Below are positions 62,257 through 64,000 of a DNA stretch of 64,000 nucleotides, one piece after another (the first letter of the stretch is position 1; each line of letters begins with the position of its first letter). The notes beneath the pieces are model-generated. The model ran no database searches. It had not been told where the DNA came from and saw nothing but the letters and a program-made list of their open reading frames with translations. The DNA comes from Nostoc sp. ATCC 43529. Its GTDB lineage: Bacteria > Cyanobacteriota > Cyanobacteriia > Cyanobacteriales > Nostocaceae. The stretch lies in contig LWTK01000038.1 of NCBI GenBank assembly GCA_003326205.1, forward strand, positions 116,857-180,856. The letters are read 5' to 3'. The position numbers were made by a program, and so were the translations under genes.

Positions 62257-62298
62257 CTGTAAGCTAATTGATTGTCAGTGATGAAAAAACTTTGTAAC

Positions 62299-64000
<1,702 letters not shown>

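Larger units (their letters stand above)
61808..62298. other. Intergenic region with MITE and terminator between PCP-reductase-like gene and psbC
   Basis: 491 bases. It holds an inverted-repeat element (61944-62091), a second small repeat with GGTGCGTTG/CGCAACACACC (about 62110-62140) of a kind common between cyanobacterial genes, and the psbC terminator at 62227-62256. No gene seen. Confidence 0.6.

Overview
The window comes from a cyanobacterium, most likely a filamentous heterocyst-forming one (Nostocales). Evidence: the photosystem II pair psbD/psbC at the right edge, the cyanobacterial division protein ZipN/Ftn2, a PCP-reductase-like small protein, an SLH-OprB iron-uptake porin, XisH/XisI proteins, the small RNA Yfr1 between guaB3 and trxA, many copies of the HIP1 octamer GCGATCGC, and several heptanucleotide tandem repeats (STRR type). 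The species cannot be named from the sequence.

Layout. 0-6.5 kb: a coupled pair of unknown small genes, zipN, pdhA, an aldose-1-epimerase-like gene and tRNA-Lys(UUU). 6.5-20.1 kb (all minus strand): a 1910-residue protein with kinase, ATPase, GAF and AAA-like domains; a radical SAM/SPASM protein; an unknown 204-residue protein; an amidohydrolase; a fused YcaO cyclodehydratase; and a vMAP-like/AAA protein. The middle four look like an unusual RiPP (TOMM-like) pathway and are the most interesting part of the window. 20.1-21.6 kb: a gene-free stretch of nested mobile repeats. 21.6-25.6 kb: an ECF-type sigma factor overlapping a TPR gene, a small unknown gene and a Uma2 nuclease.

25.8-34.7 kb is mostly housekeeping: class II fructose-bisphosphate aldolase, a nitrilase-family amidase, a MarC-like pseudogene, thioredoxin, Yfr1, guaB3, a YdcF-like protein, a type II NADH dehydrogenase and ilvC. 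34.8-45.8 kb is more accessory: a SET-domain protein, an EamA transporter, an Opu-type permease/binding-protein fusion, xisH/xisI, a MurL-like PP-loop protein beside a large TyrDC-like decarboxylase, a DUF427 protein and a B12-type radical SAM protein. 45.9-53.3 kb (minus strand): porin, PstS-like protein, a small exported protein, an OvoA-type sulfoxide synthase, an MscS channel and EgtD, pointing to ergothioneine or ovothiol-type thiol-histidine synthesis. 54-64 kb: pnp, a GNAT, a SNF2 helicase followed by a SWIM-finger protein, a PCP-reductase-like small protein, psbC and the 3' end of psbD.

Intergenic DNA is rich in small repeats. At least three elements have clean terminal inverted repeats, two of these have clear target-site duplications, and one is inserted inside another. 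Two repeats have entered coding sequence in frame (the SNF2 helicase and the sigma factor tail).
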